Positions 32,492 to 41,288 of a stretch of DNA of 52,216 nucleotides are shown here, piece after piece; position 1 is the stretch's first letter, and every line of letters starts with the position of its first letter. Origin of the DNA: Deltaproteobacteria bacterium. GTDB lineage: Bacteria > Desulfobacterota > Desulfarculia > Adiutricales > Adiutricaceae. The translations under genes and the position numbers were made by a program. The notes beneath the pieces are model-generated. The model made no database searches and was not told where the DNA came from. It was given only the letters and a program-made list of their open reading frames with translations. The DNA lies in the NCBI GenBank assembly GCA_031269825.1, contig JAISYP010000156.1, positions 1-52,216 of the forward strand, read 5' to 3'.

Positions 32492-34534
32492 ATGGCTAGC
32501 CGCGTTAAACTTTTACCAGAAAAACTCATTAACCAAATCGCCGCGGGCGAAGTGGTGGAAAGACCAGCTTCCATCCTTAAGGAACTGCTGGATAATTCAC
32601 TCGACGCTGGGGCCACGCGAGTGGACGTGGAGTTGGAAGCTGGTGGCAAAAAACTGATCCGAGTGATTGACAACGGTTGTGGCCTCAACAAGGAAGAACT
32701 TTTTCTTTGCCTAGAACGCCACGCCACCAGTAAACTGACCGCGGACAGCGATCTGATGAACATCGCGACTTTGGGCTTCCGGGGGGAGGCCTTGCCTTCC
32801 ATTGGCTCGGTGGCGCGCTTAGCCATCACCAGCTCGCCCGCCCCGGATGAGCCTGGTCATCGGATCCGCTTGGAGGGGGGGCGTCTATTAAATTTGGAGC
32901 CGGTTCCCGCTAACCAAGGAACCGTGGTGGAAGTCAGGGATCTATTTTTTAACGTGCCGGCCCGACGCAAATTCCTTAAAAGCGAGGCCACGGAAAAGGC
33001 CCACCTTTTGGACGTGGCCCAAAGGTACGCTTTGTCTCGGCTGGATATCCGCCTCGTCCTCAAAGAAAAGGGCAAAACGCTTTTATCGGTGGACAGCCAA
33101 GAGGATATCCGAGCCCGAGCCGCCGCCATCATGGGCCCAGAGATCGCCCAGAGTTTAAGGCCTTTGTCCTATATAAACGAAGATCTAAAAATTGAGGGTT
33201 GGCTGGCCAGCCCCGAGGCGGCCAGCCGAATTAACTCTTTATTGTTTCTTTACGTTCTCGGCCGACCGGTTCGGGATCGTCTTTTAACCAAAGCCATCGC
33301 CCAAGGCTATGGCCGCGCCCTGCCCCCAGGACGCTGGCCAGCGGGCCTAATAAACGTGGATTTGGATCCACGCCGGGTGGACGTCAATGTCCACCCGGCC
33401 AAAACTGAGGTGCGTTTTCGGGAGCCGGGCGAAATTTTTCAGGCTTTGGCGGAACTAGTGGCTCAGGTAACCCGAGCGGCGCCCAACTCCGAAGGCGCGC
33501 GATCGACGCCGCCAACTTTAGCTTCCGCGCCCCAACCCTTAGCCGAGCTAGCCGGTCTTGATCTAGACCCAGAGAGCCCAACCGAAGACGACTCGGCCCA
33601 CTACCACTACCGCGACTCACCCCGCAACCTTCAACAATGGCTTAAATCGTCGGGTATACCTTCTAACCCAGACAAACCCACCACCCGAAGCGGTGGTTAT
33701 AGCTCCGCGAACAAGTCCGCCCGGTCTCCGGGAGCCAATCCCCTAGCTCCCGATCATGTCCCGCCCGGCGCCGCGTCGCCCTCTAGCCAACCGCCCTGGA
33801 TGATGGACGCGGACGAAAACCCGCCCGCCCCCTTCACCAACTGGCCAGACGCGTCTAGCCAGGAGCCAGGGGATCAACCAGATAGCCAACCCCCAGCGGA
33901 CAACTCTCTACCTACCCCGCTCCCCCAACCCGCCCCAGAACTGGAACGGGTTTTGGGCCAGTTGGGCCAAAGTTATATCCTCGCCCAAGTTCCAGAAGGC
34001 TTAAAAATCATTGACCAACACGCGGCCCACGAGCGGATTGTTTTTAATCGCCTCAAACAAACCCTGGCCCAACGAGGGTTACCTAGCCAAAAGGCTTTAT
34101 TTCCCGAAACCTTGGAATTAACGGCTCACCAAATTTTAGGCCTAGGTATTTTAGAAGAGGGCTTAAAACATCTGGGTTTTGAGTTGGAGCCATTTGGTGG
34201 GTCAACCTATGTTCTGAAAGGATTTCCCGATGGCCTACAAGCCAATCTCGCCAAGGAAGCTTTGTTAGAAATGCTGGCTAAGGCCCAAAATCGACTCAAA
34301 AATTTTGAGGGCGGTGGTTTGGCGAGCGTTTTGGAGGAAATGACGGACGCTTGGTTGGATAGTTTAGCCTGCCGAGCGGCGGTTAAGGCGGGAGATAAAT
34401 TGAGTCAATCGGAAATGGAATCACTATTAAAACAGACGCGTTTAGCGGAGTCTGGTGGGTTCTGCCCCCATGGACGCCCCGCCGTGACCATTATCACCTA
34501 TAAAGAGCTCGAGATTAGATTTGGCCGCAAATGA
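32492..34534 (+). CDS. mutL: DNA mismatch repair protein MutL
   Basis: Couples MutS to strand incision. The N-terminal GHKL ATPase has IAAGEVVERPASILKELLDN, DNGCGL, ATSKL and TLGFRGEALPS. A proline-rich linker (about 340-470) joins a C-terminal dimer domain. The endonuclease site DQHAAHERIVFN begins at residue 508. It keeps DQHA-x2-E, but the last conserved Glu of DQHA-x2-E-x4-E is Asn here; ACRAAVKAGD and CPHGRP are intact. At 680 aa it is normal. It starts at an ATG with AAGGA rather far upstream. mutS is not in the window. Confidence 0.95.
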   Translation: MASRVKLLPEKLINQIAAGEVVERPASILKELLDNSLDAGATRVDVELEAGGKKLIRVIDNGCGLNKEELFLCLERHATSKLTADSDLMNIATLGFRGEALPSIGSVARLAITSSPAPDEPGHRIRLEGGRLLNLEPVPANQGTVVEVRDLFFNVPARRKFLKSEATEKAHLLDVAQRYALSRLDIRLVLKEKGKTLLSVDSQEDIRARAAAIMGPEIAQSLRPLSYINEDLKIEGWLASPEAASRINSLLFLYVLGRPVRDRLLTKAIAQGYGRALPPGRWPAGLINVDLDPRRVDVNVHPAKTEVRFREPGEIFQALAELVAQVTRAAPNSEGARSTPPTLASAPQPLAELAGLDLDPESPTEDDSAHYHYRDSPRNLQQWLKSSGIPSNPDKPTTRSGGYSSANKSARSPGANPLAPDHVPPGAASPSSQPPWMMDADENPPAPFTNWPDASSQEPGDQPDSQPPADNSLPTPLPQPAPELERVLGQLGQSYILAQVPEGLKIIDQHAAHERIVFNRLKQTLAQRGLPSQKALFPETLELTAHQILGLGILEEGLKHLGFELEPFGGSTYVLKGFPDGLQANLAKEALLEMLAKAQNRLKNFEGGGLASVLEEMTDAWLDSLACRAAVKAGDKLSQSEMESLLKQTRLAESGGFCPHGRPAVTIITYKELEIRFGRK

Positions 34535-35206
34535 AACCAGGGCTTAGCGCCAAACGCTTATATAGGCCATAGCGTTTTTGACTAACTAGAAAAAGAAACG
34601 GTCAGAAGCGATAAACGGTCAGATTAACGCGATAGCTTTTTAGTTAGCTATTTTATCCATTCGCTAGACCCGATATTTTCTAATCTATTATTTTCTAGTC
34701 TAGCCAATTTTTAACCCCATGGTGGAAAGACCGCCGAGCGCGCCAAACAACAATACTAGCCCCAAGCGCTAGCCCCAAAAACCTATCGCTTTAATAAACC
34801 ATTTAGGCTTAAAGATCCCTAGGCTTAACCGTTAGTCTAAAACCTTCGCCCCCACTATTACCGACCCAGGACGTCTAGCCAGGACGAGGGCAATTCCTTC
34901 TTAAGTAGGGGGGAACGTCAAAAAACGGTTTACTTTTTTCACCTCAATAAAATGGGCGCGCGTGATGGTTTCAGTTTTCCGTTTAGTTCTAAGTTTAATC
35001 CAACGTTTAGTCCAGATTATAGCTCAGCCTTTAGCCATAGCCATCCGCCTAGCTTTTGAGGTTTAACGCGGGCGAGCGCCACCAAGCCCCAATTTTTTTC
35101 CCTCCATAAATCCGGGCGAACGCCCACGAACCTGTGGCTACGCCATCAGCGTGAATCGCGCGTGAATGGCGACCAACTCTGGACAAGCGCCGACGGGTCA
35201 CGAATT
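34535..35206. other. gene-free region between mutL and the flagellin-like gene
   Basis: About 670 bp of intermediate GC content in which I see no open frame, terminator or repeat worth calling; possibly decayed coding DNA. Confidence 0.4.
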
Positions 35207-35860
35207 TTAGTTGAGCCAACGGGTATTTTTGGGCTTCTGAGTCTCTAGGCTAGCCCCCAGCTCCGTCACCCGTTCCAATAGATCGCCTAGACCCAGTTTG
35301 GTCTCATGGGAAATTTCTTCCACCTCGGTCAAAATGTATCGGAGTAATTCCATGGCTTCTTCCATGGCCAGATTAATCCGCCGACGCTGCTCCGCCAATC
35401 GGCGACAAAAATTTCGCCGCGCCGCGGACAGATAACCCAAAACCTGGCGAGCCACCTTAGCCATGGGCACGGACAAGAGGGATAAGCTGGGGCCCTCAAA
35501 ATTGGAAGAATCGGCCAAACGAGCCACAATCTGGGCGTACCCGGAAAATTCCTCATTCAAAACCGTTAAAAGGCCAGGATCCCTCACGCCGATTTCCACG
35601 GCCCGATCGGCCAAGGAGTACATGCGATCCAGAGTTTGATCCAGTTCCCCGAAAGTTTCCGAGGCCTGCCGACAATCGGAGATGACCTCGGGCATGTTCT
35701 CCATCTCCTCGGTCAGGGTCTCAATGGTCTCGGCCACGTCCAAGGGGTCAGCGGCCAATTTTATCTGAGAGAGCTCGTCCGCCAAAATCTTGGCCACTAG
35801 CTCAAAATGGTACAGATCCGTAAACTCGGCGTGGACGCCTAAATGGCTCATCTGGGTCAT
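35207..35860 (-). CDS. helical protein with a flagellin-like D1 segment (217 aa)
   Basis: I do not recognise a named family. Nearly the whole chain is helical. Residues about 68-130 (TFGELDQTLDRMYSLADRAV, then RLADSSNFEGPSLSLLS) resemble the N-terminal D1 helices of flagellins, where a long helix LxxLxRMxxLAxxA is followed by IxRIAxxTxFNGxxLL. The rest, two Arg- and Glu-rich coiled helices, does not match flagellin, and the N-terminal LxxNxxAxxAxR start of flagellins is absent. So it may be a flagellin-fold derivative, a FlaG/FlgL-like protein or convergence. GGAGGAG precedes the ATG. It stands alone. Confidence 0.65.
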   Translation of the reverse strand: MTQMSHLGVHAEFTDLYHFELVAKILADELSQIKLAADPLDVAETIETLTEEMENMPEVISDCRQASETFGELDQTLDRMYSLADRAVEIGVRDPGLLTVLNEEFSGYAQIVARLADSSNFEGPSLSLLSVPMAKVARQVLGYLSAARRNFCRRLAEQRRRINLAMEEAMELLRYILTEVEEISHETKLGLGDLLERVTELGASLETQKPKNTRWLN

Positions 35861-36117
35861 GAGACTCCTCCAGTCAGTCGGGTGAGGGCAAAATTGGCCC
35901 GCTATCCGTAATTAGCAATTTCGCGGCCAACTATTGGAGAAACGCGCGGACTTTAAATTTTTTTACCCAAACTATTTTAGCCTAATTTATGGCCAATAAT
36001 TCTTATATATTTATATTTTCTATCTTTTAAAAGATAAAAATATAGCTCCTAATTTTAGTTTATCATAATAATTAAAAATAGCGCGAATAGCGCTCTCGGC
36101 CGGGGGGCAAATTTCCC

Positions 36118-36145
36118 TTGACTATTGGGGATTTTTCCTTATAAT
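36118..36145 (+). promoter_or_regulatory. sigma70 promoter of the PxxKW-type gene
   Basis: TTGACT (36118-36123), 16 bp, TATAAT (36140-36145), 58 bp before the ATG at 36203. Confidence 0.75.
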
Positions 36146-36202
36146 ACCCGCTTTAGTTCCGACTTTTCCAAGTCCCGGATTGGGGCTTTTTAGGGAGTTA
36201 AA

Positions 36203-36421
36203 ATGCCGAGTTTAGCTGTCCAACACAATCCCATTGATGATAAATGCCAGGGTTGCGATCGGGTTCAAAACTTTAGCGGCGCCCAGTGTTGCGCCGCTTA
36301 CACCGCCCCCAGCGCCCATTGGCGGTTGGGCAACTGCAACCTAGCCACCCATATCAAGGTTGAGGTCAAGACCGACGCCACCAAAGTCCGCGTAGGCCAA
36401 CAGAAGCAGAAAAAGAAATAG
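36203..36421 (+). CDS. PxxKW-family-like cysteine-rich protein (72 aa)
   Basis: Small protein with CQGCDRV, CCAAY, PSAHW and GNCNLATH, matching the family called PxxKW cysteine-rich protein, which is common in sulfate reducers and relatives and has no known function. Here the motif is PSAHW, with His at the Lys position. The five Cys (CxxC, CC, C) could bind metal or a cluster. The C-terminus is a Lys-rich tail. AGGGAG precedes the ATG and a good promoter lies upstream. Confidence 0.8.
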   Translation: MPSLAVQHNPIDDKCQGCDRVQNFSGAQCCAAYTAPSAHWRLGNCNLATHIKVEVKTDATKVRVGQQKQKKK

Positions 36422-36981
36422 TCTCTTCCAGGGCTCTTTTTTCCGCTGGCGGCTTTTAGCTGTTTCCACATCGCTAGAGCCGTCTTGGTCTTAAGTTTGG
36501 CTTAATAATCCCCTCTCTCCAAGGGGCGACGGATCGCCCCTTGGAGAAAAGGATTTTGGTGGTCTTAAACATTTATCCGGTTGGCCAGACTTTAGTCGCC
36601 AGGCCCATTGAGCTAACCATCGACTCGTTGGCTAACGGTTGGGGGAGTTATTCGCCGGGGAGGTAACGCCCTCGCGTCGACAATCCTCGCCTGGTGGAAC
36701 TTTTAGAGCCGCGAAATTGATTTTGCGCGCCGGTTTATTCGTCTCGACGCTTTAGGCCAACCTCTGAGCGACTAGGGGTAGGACTAGAGGTAGGCAAAGA
36801 TTTCCCAGCCCTCCGAACCACGCGATTGACGAGCCCAGGAAAAAGACCGCTTTAGACTTAAGCGGGACGGATATTTCGAAGTAGCGTCAAAGGCTAATGG
36901 CCGCGCTCATCCAGTAGCCCGACTGGTTTTATAAGGGGGCGCGCGTTTAATAAGGAGTAAAACCAAGGAGTAAAACAGGGT
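36422..36981. other. intergenic region with a perfect hairpin and coding-like fragments
   Basis: About 560 bp. Plus-strand stretches at roughly 36553-36665 and 36841-36937 (e.g. RFRLKRDGYFEVASKANGR) have codon patterns like real genes but no complete frame, suggesting gene remnants. The hairpin is listed separately. Confidence 0.35.
36517..36546. other. perfect 13-bp hairpin
   Basis: CTCCAAGGGGCGA (36517-36529) and TCGCCCCTTGGAG (36534-36546) around a CGGA loop. No T-run on either strand, so not a canonical terminator; possibly an RNA end-structure or mobile repeat. Confidence 0.65.
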
Positions 36982-37284
36982 ATGGAAAAAAATATGCCAA
37001 ACCAATCGCTGGTCACGGCTTCTAAGATCCAGCGGGGCGTGGATGACTTGAGGGCTATCCTTGAAGGCATGGGAAAAAAATCTGAATTAGATGAATCTAC
37101 GCTTAATTATATTAATAAATTACTAGATAATATTGCTTTAGTCAGCAAGTTAGTTTCCAAAGGTACCTCATCTGATACTAATTTCCTTTCATTAACAAAT
37201 TTTGAAGATCTTCTTCTTCACCTAAATAAAACACATGAAGAAGCGGCTAAAGACCTAATTCTTGATAAAATGGATATTATTTAA
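36982..37284 (+). CDS. AT-rich orphan gene, unknown (100 aa)
   Basis: I do not recognise it. A helical, acidic protein (KIQRGVDDLRAILEGMG, then TLNYINKLLDNIALVSKLVS). Its codons are clearly AT-richer than those of its neighbours (many TTA, AAT, GAA), and it lies just upstream of a decayed ISAzo13 transposase, which suggests recent arrival. AAGGAG lies upstream. The start could also be the second ATG, four codons in. Confidence 0.55.
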   Translation: MEKNMPNQSLVTASKIQRGVDDLRAILEGMGKKSELDESTLNYINKLLDNIALVSKLVSKGTSSDTNFLSLTNFEDLLLHLNKTHEEAAKDLILDKMDII

Positions 37285-37591
37285 CAAAATCGTATGATCA
37301 TAATAAAATAGACTCGCTCCGCTTAGGAGTAAGGCTTATAAAATAGCCTTCATTTAAGCGTTCGATCATGACTGTGGCTGGACGGTTTAGCTTTAAGCGC
37401 GTGGCTCTTGTTCCTTTATCTAAGTCAGATGAAGATAAATTATTAACTCTAACCAGGGCAAAGATGGTTTATCCCCTTGGTGAGGCTTTAGGACTTTAGG
37501 AGTAGTTAAACCGCCTTTCAAAAAATAGTCGCGTCCATTTTAAAATATAATTATACACATAAAAATAACTAATTTAGGTGTTTTAAACTAG

Positions 37592-38304
37592 GTAAAAATT
37601 TTTAGGCCTAACCAATTTCCTTTACAACTATTTTTTTATGATATAATTTCTGACCTAGAAAATGAATCAACCTTAAAATTAGAATTTGAAGGCGTCTGGC
37701 CCCATTTAGGCGAGAGAGAGCGTCTTCTTGTCGCGGCAAGCCGAGCCATGGGACTTGGTTACGGAGGGGTCAGCCTTATCAGCCGAGTGACTGGATTGTC
37801 TCGATTCGCTATAAACAAAACGATTAAAGAACTAAAAAACCAAAAAGCTCCCTTAAAGCCAGGCCAGGTTCGTCGACCTAGGACTGGGCGCCCTTCGCTT
37901 AAGTCCTAAAATTCAGCTTAAGTGGAGCGCCTCTAGGCGTTCGTTAGGTGAAAGCGCCCTTGGCTGGAGACCCCGAAAGCCCATTACTTTGGGCAGTAAA
38001 AAGCGCCAGGAATCTAAGCCAGGAGCCGCCCAATCAAGGCCATCAGGTCAGCGTGGCGATAATCTTACTGGCTGATATCCGAGTTATCCTTAATATTAAA
38101 GGCTGTCCAGGCGTCGCGACTGAGGCTCTGGTCATAATTCCCAAAAAGTTGGCCTCAGACTCGCGATTGGCCAGTTTGGCCATGGATAGAAAAAAATGCC
38201 CCTCCTTTTTATCAGGATCCCTCAATAATAGTCGAGATGAGCCGGGCTATTGGCGCTCATTCCGACGCTTAAAGGGAATTTTTCCCTTAATGGGCCGCTT
38301 TTGA
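37592..38304 (+). pseudogene. decayed ISAzo13-type transposase
   Basis: An N-terminal piece (37592-37909) reads ERERLLVAASRAMGLGYGG and ISRVTGLSRFAINKTIKEL, then RRPRTGRPS: the helix-turn-helix head of ISAzo13-family transposases. It ends at a TAA. In another frame (37948-38304) GDPESPLLWAVKSARNLSQ and NQGHQVS continue the family's next block. After that the resemblance fades. The catalytic DDE region is gone and no start codon remains, so it is inactive. Confidence 0.75.
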
Positions 38305-38425
38305 TTTTACCGCCTCTAGCGTCTACGTGGCCATAATTTTTTCCTTCGCCAACAAAACGCCGCGTGGCCCTCTTCTTCACGCCTCCCTCCAGCTCCCATC
38401 GAACTCTTCGCTCGTCTCCTAAGCG

Positions 38426-39616
38426 CTAAACGCTAGGCGTGGAAACTTTATCCAGCTCTGGAAGACGCGTTAAATATTTTCTTCCAGCCATAGCTAAATA
38501 CGTCAATCCCAGGGTCAGCGTTCCCACCTGATTGCTCCCCACAAATGGTATTCCAACGGGATCGTGACCACCCAAAAACCCCATTGTGGCCAACGAATTA
38601 AAAAGTATATTCAACATTAACAAGAAGTTAGTAAACTGCGCGAGCGTATTAAGCCAACCGAACGGAAACCTTTTGGCGAGCGTCTTAAACAGAAATACAT
38701 GAAACAAGATATTAATCATCAAATATAAGTAAGTCCCATAGACTCCCATCCAAACGCACATATAAATCAAGGAGTTAACATTTAAGGCGCCCTCGCGTAA
38801 AAGATCCAGTTTTGGCCAATAAGCTAGCCCAAATCCCCACTGGCCGGAAGTGAAGACAGCGATCTCGGCTAAGAAAGACTCATAGGCCATCTTCAAATGG
38901 TCGACCTGGGGATCCAGCCAGGGATAGTCAATCCGCTGGTAAAAATCTAGCCCCATAAACCAGGATTCGACAAAGAAAAGCGCGACCGCTAAAACGAACA
39001 CCCCTAACCGTTCCGAAAACTTGACCACGCCGACCAGAGCTAGTAAGCCATAGATGATGAGCTGGAAACGGGCGATGAAGATGTCCTTGCCTAACCATAA
39101 AAAAAACTGATGGCTCAAAAGAATCAACAAACCCACCACGACCAGCCAACGCTTGACCGGCCAGCGGATCATTAAAAAGAACATGATACAGGTTGATATT
39201 ATCAGGCTCCACCAGGTGGGATTGAGGAGATCCAGGTAGGGAGCCTCGGGGTGGCCAAAAAAACCCAACCCAAAAGCCACCCGAAGACCGTCAAAAAGTA
39301 AGACTATGGGCCATGAACCCACAATAAAACGCCACGCCTGATCGAAAGAGATTTCGGTTAAGCGAGTGAACCATTTCGGGGCGACGGCCTTTTCTGGCCA
39401 AACGAGCTCAAAAATCTTAATCGTTAAAAATATCTCCACCACGCTCCAAAAATAATGGACAACCGGGACTTTTGGAACCTTTAATTCCATAATCAACCCT
39501 GGAACCAACATAGTCAACAAGGTTAAGGAGAAAATAAATTTCTTGGCTGTCCGCGCGTGACCTCCCAACATTGTCCCCCACTTATCCGGCCAGGGCCGAT
39601 AAAAATTACCGGTCAT
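38426..39616 (-). CDS. divergent SEDS-like (FtsW/RodA) membrane protein
   Basis: A 396-aa protein with about ten membrane segments. The C-terminal third follows the SEDS order: AYESFLAEIAVFTSGQWGFG (as in the GSGGLFGKG region), an outer loop, a long helix pair, then VGIPFVGSNQVGTLTLGLTY in place of GIPLPFISYGGSS. SEDS proteins polymerise peptidoglycan glycan strands. The loop that holds the catalytic Asp in RodA/FtsW (TDFIFA) reads VNSLIYM, so the Asp appears missing. The role is thus uncertain; it may be a polymer or cell-wall protein with altered chemistry. The start may be the ATG at 39571 (better ribosome site) instead of 39616. Confidence 0.6.
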   Translation of the reverse strand: MTGNFYRPWPDKWGTMLGGHARTAKKFIFSLTLLTMLVPGLIMELKVPKVPVVHYFWSVVEIFLTIKIFELVWPEKAVAPKWFTRLTEISFDQAWRFIVGSWPIVLLFDGLRVAFGLGFFGHPEAPYLDLLNPTWWSLIISTCIMFFLMIRWPVKRWLVVVGLLILLSHQFFLWLGKDIFIARFQLIIYGLLALVGVVKFSERLGVFVLAVALFFVESWFMGLDFYQRIDYPWLDPQVDHLKMAYESFLAEIAVFTSGQWGFGLAYWPKLDLLREGALNVNSLIYMCVWMGVYGTYLYLMINILFHVFLFKTLAKRFPFGWLNTLAQFTNFLLMLNILFNSLATMGFLGGHDPVGIPFVGSNQVGTLTLGLTYLAMAGRKYLTRLPELDKVSTPSV

Positions 39617-39682
39617 AATAACACAATTGAGCGCTTTCCATGGTGGGCTAAGGAGAAGCCTGGGGACGGGGCGGCGGACATA

Positions 39683-39799
39683 AATGATGGTATCGCGAAA
39701 AGTCCAAAATTCAAGAATCCAAATTATAAGTTATTGAAATTAATACTTTTTAACTTGAAGATTTCCCTTAAACTAGGGTTTTCTCGAAGCCTTCATAAA
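39683..39799 (-). mobile_element. ~115 bp inverted-repeat element (MITE-like), copy 2
   Basis: In the opposite orientation to the copy at 13641-13755. Outer ends are AATGATGGTATCGCGAAAAG (39683-39702) and the complement of ATGAAGGCTTCGAGAAAACC (about 39779-39797). The interior shares GGAAATCTTCAAG, AGTATTAATTTCAATAA and GGATTCTTGA with copy 1. The left end lies about 65 bp upstream of the SEDS-like gene. Confidence 0.65.
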
Positions 39800-40094
39800 C
39801 GATAATTAAGTCTAAATAGACAAATTTCGGTTGTTACTAAATTATTTGTTTTATTTTTTGACTAATTATTCAATTATTTATTCATTACAATAAATTATCT
39901 TTTAATTATTTTAATAATTATATGATAAAATTATTTAAATTTTTATCAAAAAAAATATCTACTTAAAATAATTACAATAATTAAAATAATCACTTATAAT
40001 TTATTAGTTAATACATTTTTATCGCGAACAAAGATTAGCTATACTTAATACTATATAATATTTAAACTCTATTCATTCATAAAAAATCAAATTA
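39800..40094. other. very AT-rich intergenic region
   Basis: About 295 bp, well over 80% A+T, with no open frame or recognisable structure. Confidence 0.5.
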
Positions 40095-40829
40095 CTATTG
40101 TTTCAACGGCGGGCCAAGCCCCACGACGTCCTCCCCGACGATGACTAGCCATTTCCCCTTTCTGGCCACCCGGCCCGATTCCTTAAGCCGCTTCATGGTT
40201 CTGGTGACGCTTACCCGATGGGCCCCCACTAAAAAGCCCAGATCCTCGTGGGTTAAGGGAATCTCCAAAATGTAACGCCCTTCCTGCTTGCGCCCATGTT
40301 CCCTAGCCACATTCAACAAAACCCCATAAATTTTCTCCTCCAGATGTAGCTGGGCCATGGCTTCCAGTCGGTCGGTTAACGAGGTGATTCGACTAGCCAT
40401 GTTCTTAATCACTTTTAACCCAATGGCGGGACAAGCCAAAACCAGCTCCTCAAAAACCGGTCGAGAAAAACCACAGATAACCACTTGATCCATACACCAA
40501 GCGCTAACTGGATAATAAAAGTCTTTATCCAGATCGCTCAAAAGATATTCCCCCAGAAAATCCCCCGCTTTACGGATGTCCAAGGTAATCTCCGCGCCAC
40601 TGTCCAAGACTCGGGCCAAACGGACGCGACCACTTTTAATGAGAAAAAGACTCTTGGCCCGATCCCCTTGCATGAAAACGGTCTGGCCCGGTTGGTAACG
40701 AGCCCGTTGGGCTTTGTCGGCTAAAGCGGTCAACTCTTCGGGAGTTAGGCCGTTAAACAACCATAAATTACCAACGCAGATGTTTGACCAACCAGATAGA
40801 TCGGCGTTTTGATCGCAAGGGCAGCCCAC
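40095..40829 (-). CDS. Crp/Fnr-family transcriptional regulator
   Basis: A cyclic-nucleotide-binding-type beta-barrel (LFNGLTPEELTALADKA, FMQGDRAKSLFLIKSGRVRL, GDFLGEYLL), a long dimer helix and a C-terminal winged helix-turn-helix (LTHEDLGFLVGAHRVSVTRT). It begins MGCPCDQN, so a CPC pair sits at the very N-terminus, with a third Cys at residue 18; cluster or heme sensing is possible but unproven. In the recognition helix Val and Thr replace the Glu and Ser of FNR (VETISR versus RVSVTR), so specificity may differ. The GTG start has AGGA upstream. A terminator for the preceding gene lies just before it. Confidence 0.88.
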   Translation of the reverse strand: MGCPCDQNADLSGWSNICVGNLWLFNGLTPEELTALADKAQRARYQPGQTVFMQGDRAKSLFLIKSGRVRLARVLDSGAEITLDIRKAGDFLGEYLLSDLDKDFYYPVSAWCMDQVVICGFSRPVFEELVLACPAIGLKVIKNMASRITSLTDRLEAMAQLHLEEKIYGVLLNVAREHGRKQEGRYILEIPLTHEDLGFLVGAHRVSVTRTMKRLKESGRVARKGKWLVIVGEDVVGLGPPLKQ

Positions 40830-40840
40830 GTTCTGTTCCT

Positions 40841-40875
40841 AAAAAATTAACGCCTCCCTTGGTTAAAGGGAGGCG
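40841..40875 (-). terminator. intrinsic terminator of the PNPOx-fold gene
   Basis: CGCCTCCCTT (40851-40860) and AAGGGAGGCG (40866-40875) form a 10-bp stem; six T follow on the minus strand. It separates the upstream flavin-protein gene from the regulator gene. Confidence 0.85.
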
Positions 40876-40883
40876 GCGAGGGG

Positions 40884-41288
40884 TTAAGCTATTTTCTTAC
40901 CAGCGTCGGGGCCAGGCGACAGACTGTAAATCGCCTCGACCTTGATCTTGACCACGTATTTAGGCGTTGGTAAATCCGGCATGGCGTCCTTTAGTTTCTT
41001 GGCCACGGAGTCAAAAAGAGAGCCCGCGCTCAATAATTCCGCCCGCCCCTTGAACTGATAGCCCGTCGGGGTCGCGGCGTCGACCACGGCCACGGCCACC
41101 TGGTTGTTTTTCTCCAGGTTCTCTCGTGTCTTCAAAGAAAAAAGATCCGCGAAGATCAAGGTATCACCGTCTAGAACGTCCACGGTTCCCTTGGGCGCCA
41201 TGTTCGGCGCGCCGTTATTATCGGCCGTCGCGACCCAAGCCAGCCTGCCGGTCAAAAAAGCGCGGATATCCTCACTGATGATGGCCAT
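40884..41288 (-). CDS. pyridoxamine 5'-phosphate oxidase-fold flavin-binding protein
   Basis: A 134-aa protein with the split-barrel PNPOx fold: LAWVATADNNGAPNMAPKGT (flavin phosphate site), a TRENLEKNNQVAVAV helix-strand and GYQFKGRAELL. Similar small FMN-binding proteins occur in sulfate reducers. The substrate is not known. AGGAGA precedes the ATG; the gene is monocistronic because a terminator follows. Confidence 0.85.
   Translation of the reverse strand: MAIISEDIRAFLTGRLAWVATADNNGAPNMAPKGTVDVLDGDTLIFADLFSLKTRENLEKNNQVAVAVVDAATPTGYQFKGRAELLSAGSLFDSVAKKLKDAMPDLPTPKYVVKIKVEAIYSLSPGPDAGKKIA

Noticed and set aside
36517-36560. 13-bp hairpin as a terminator
   Set aside because: A-rich rather than T-rich sequence follows on the plus strand, and no T-run on the minus strand.
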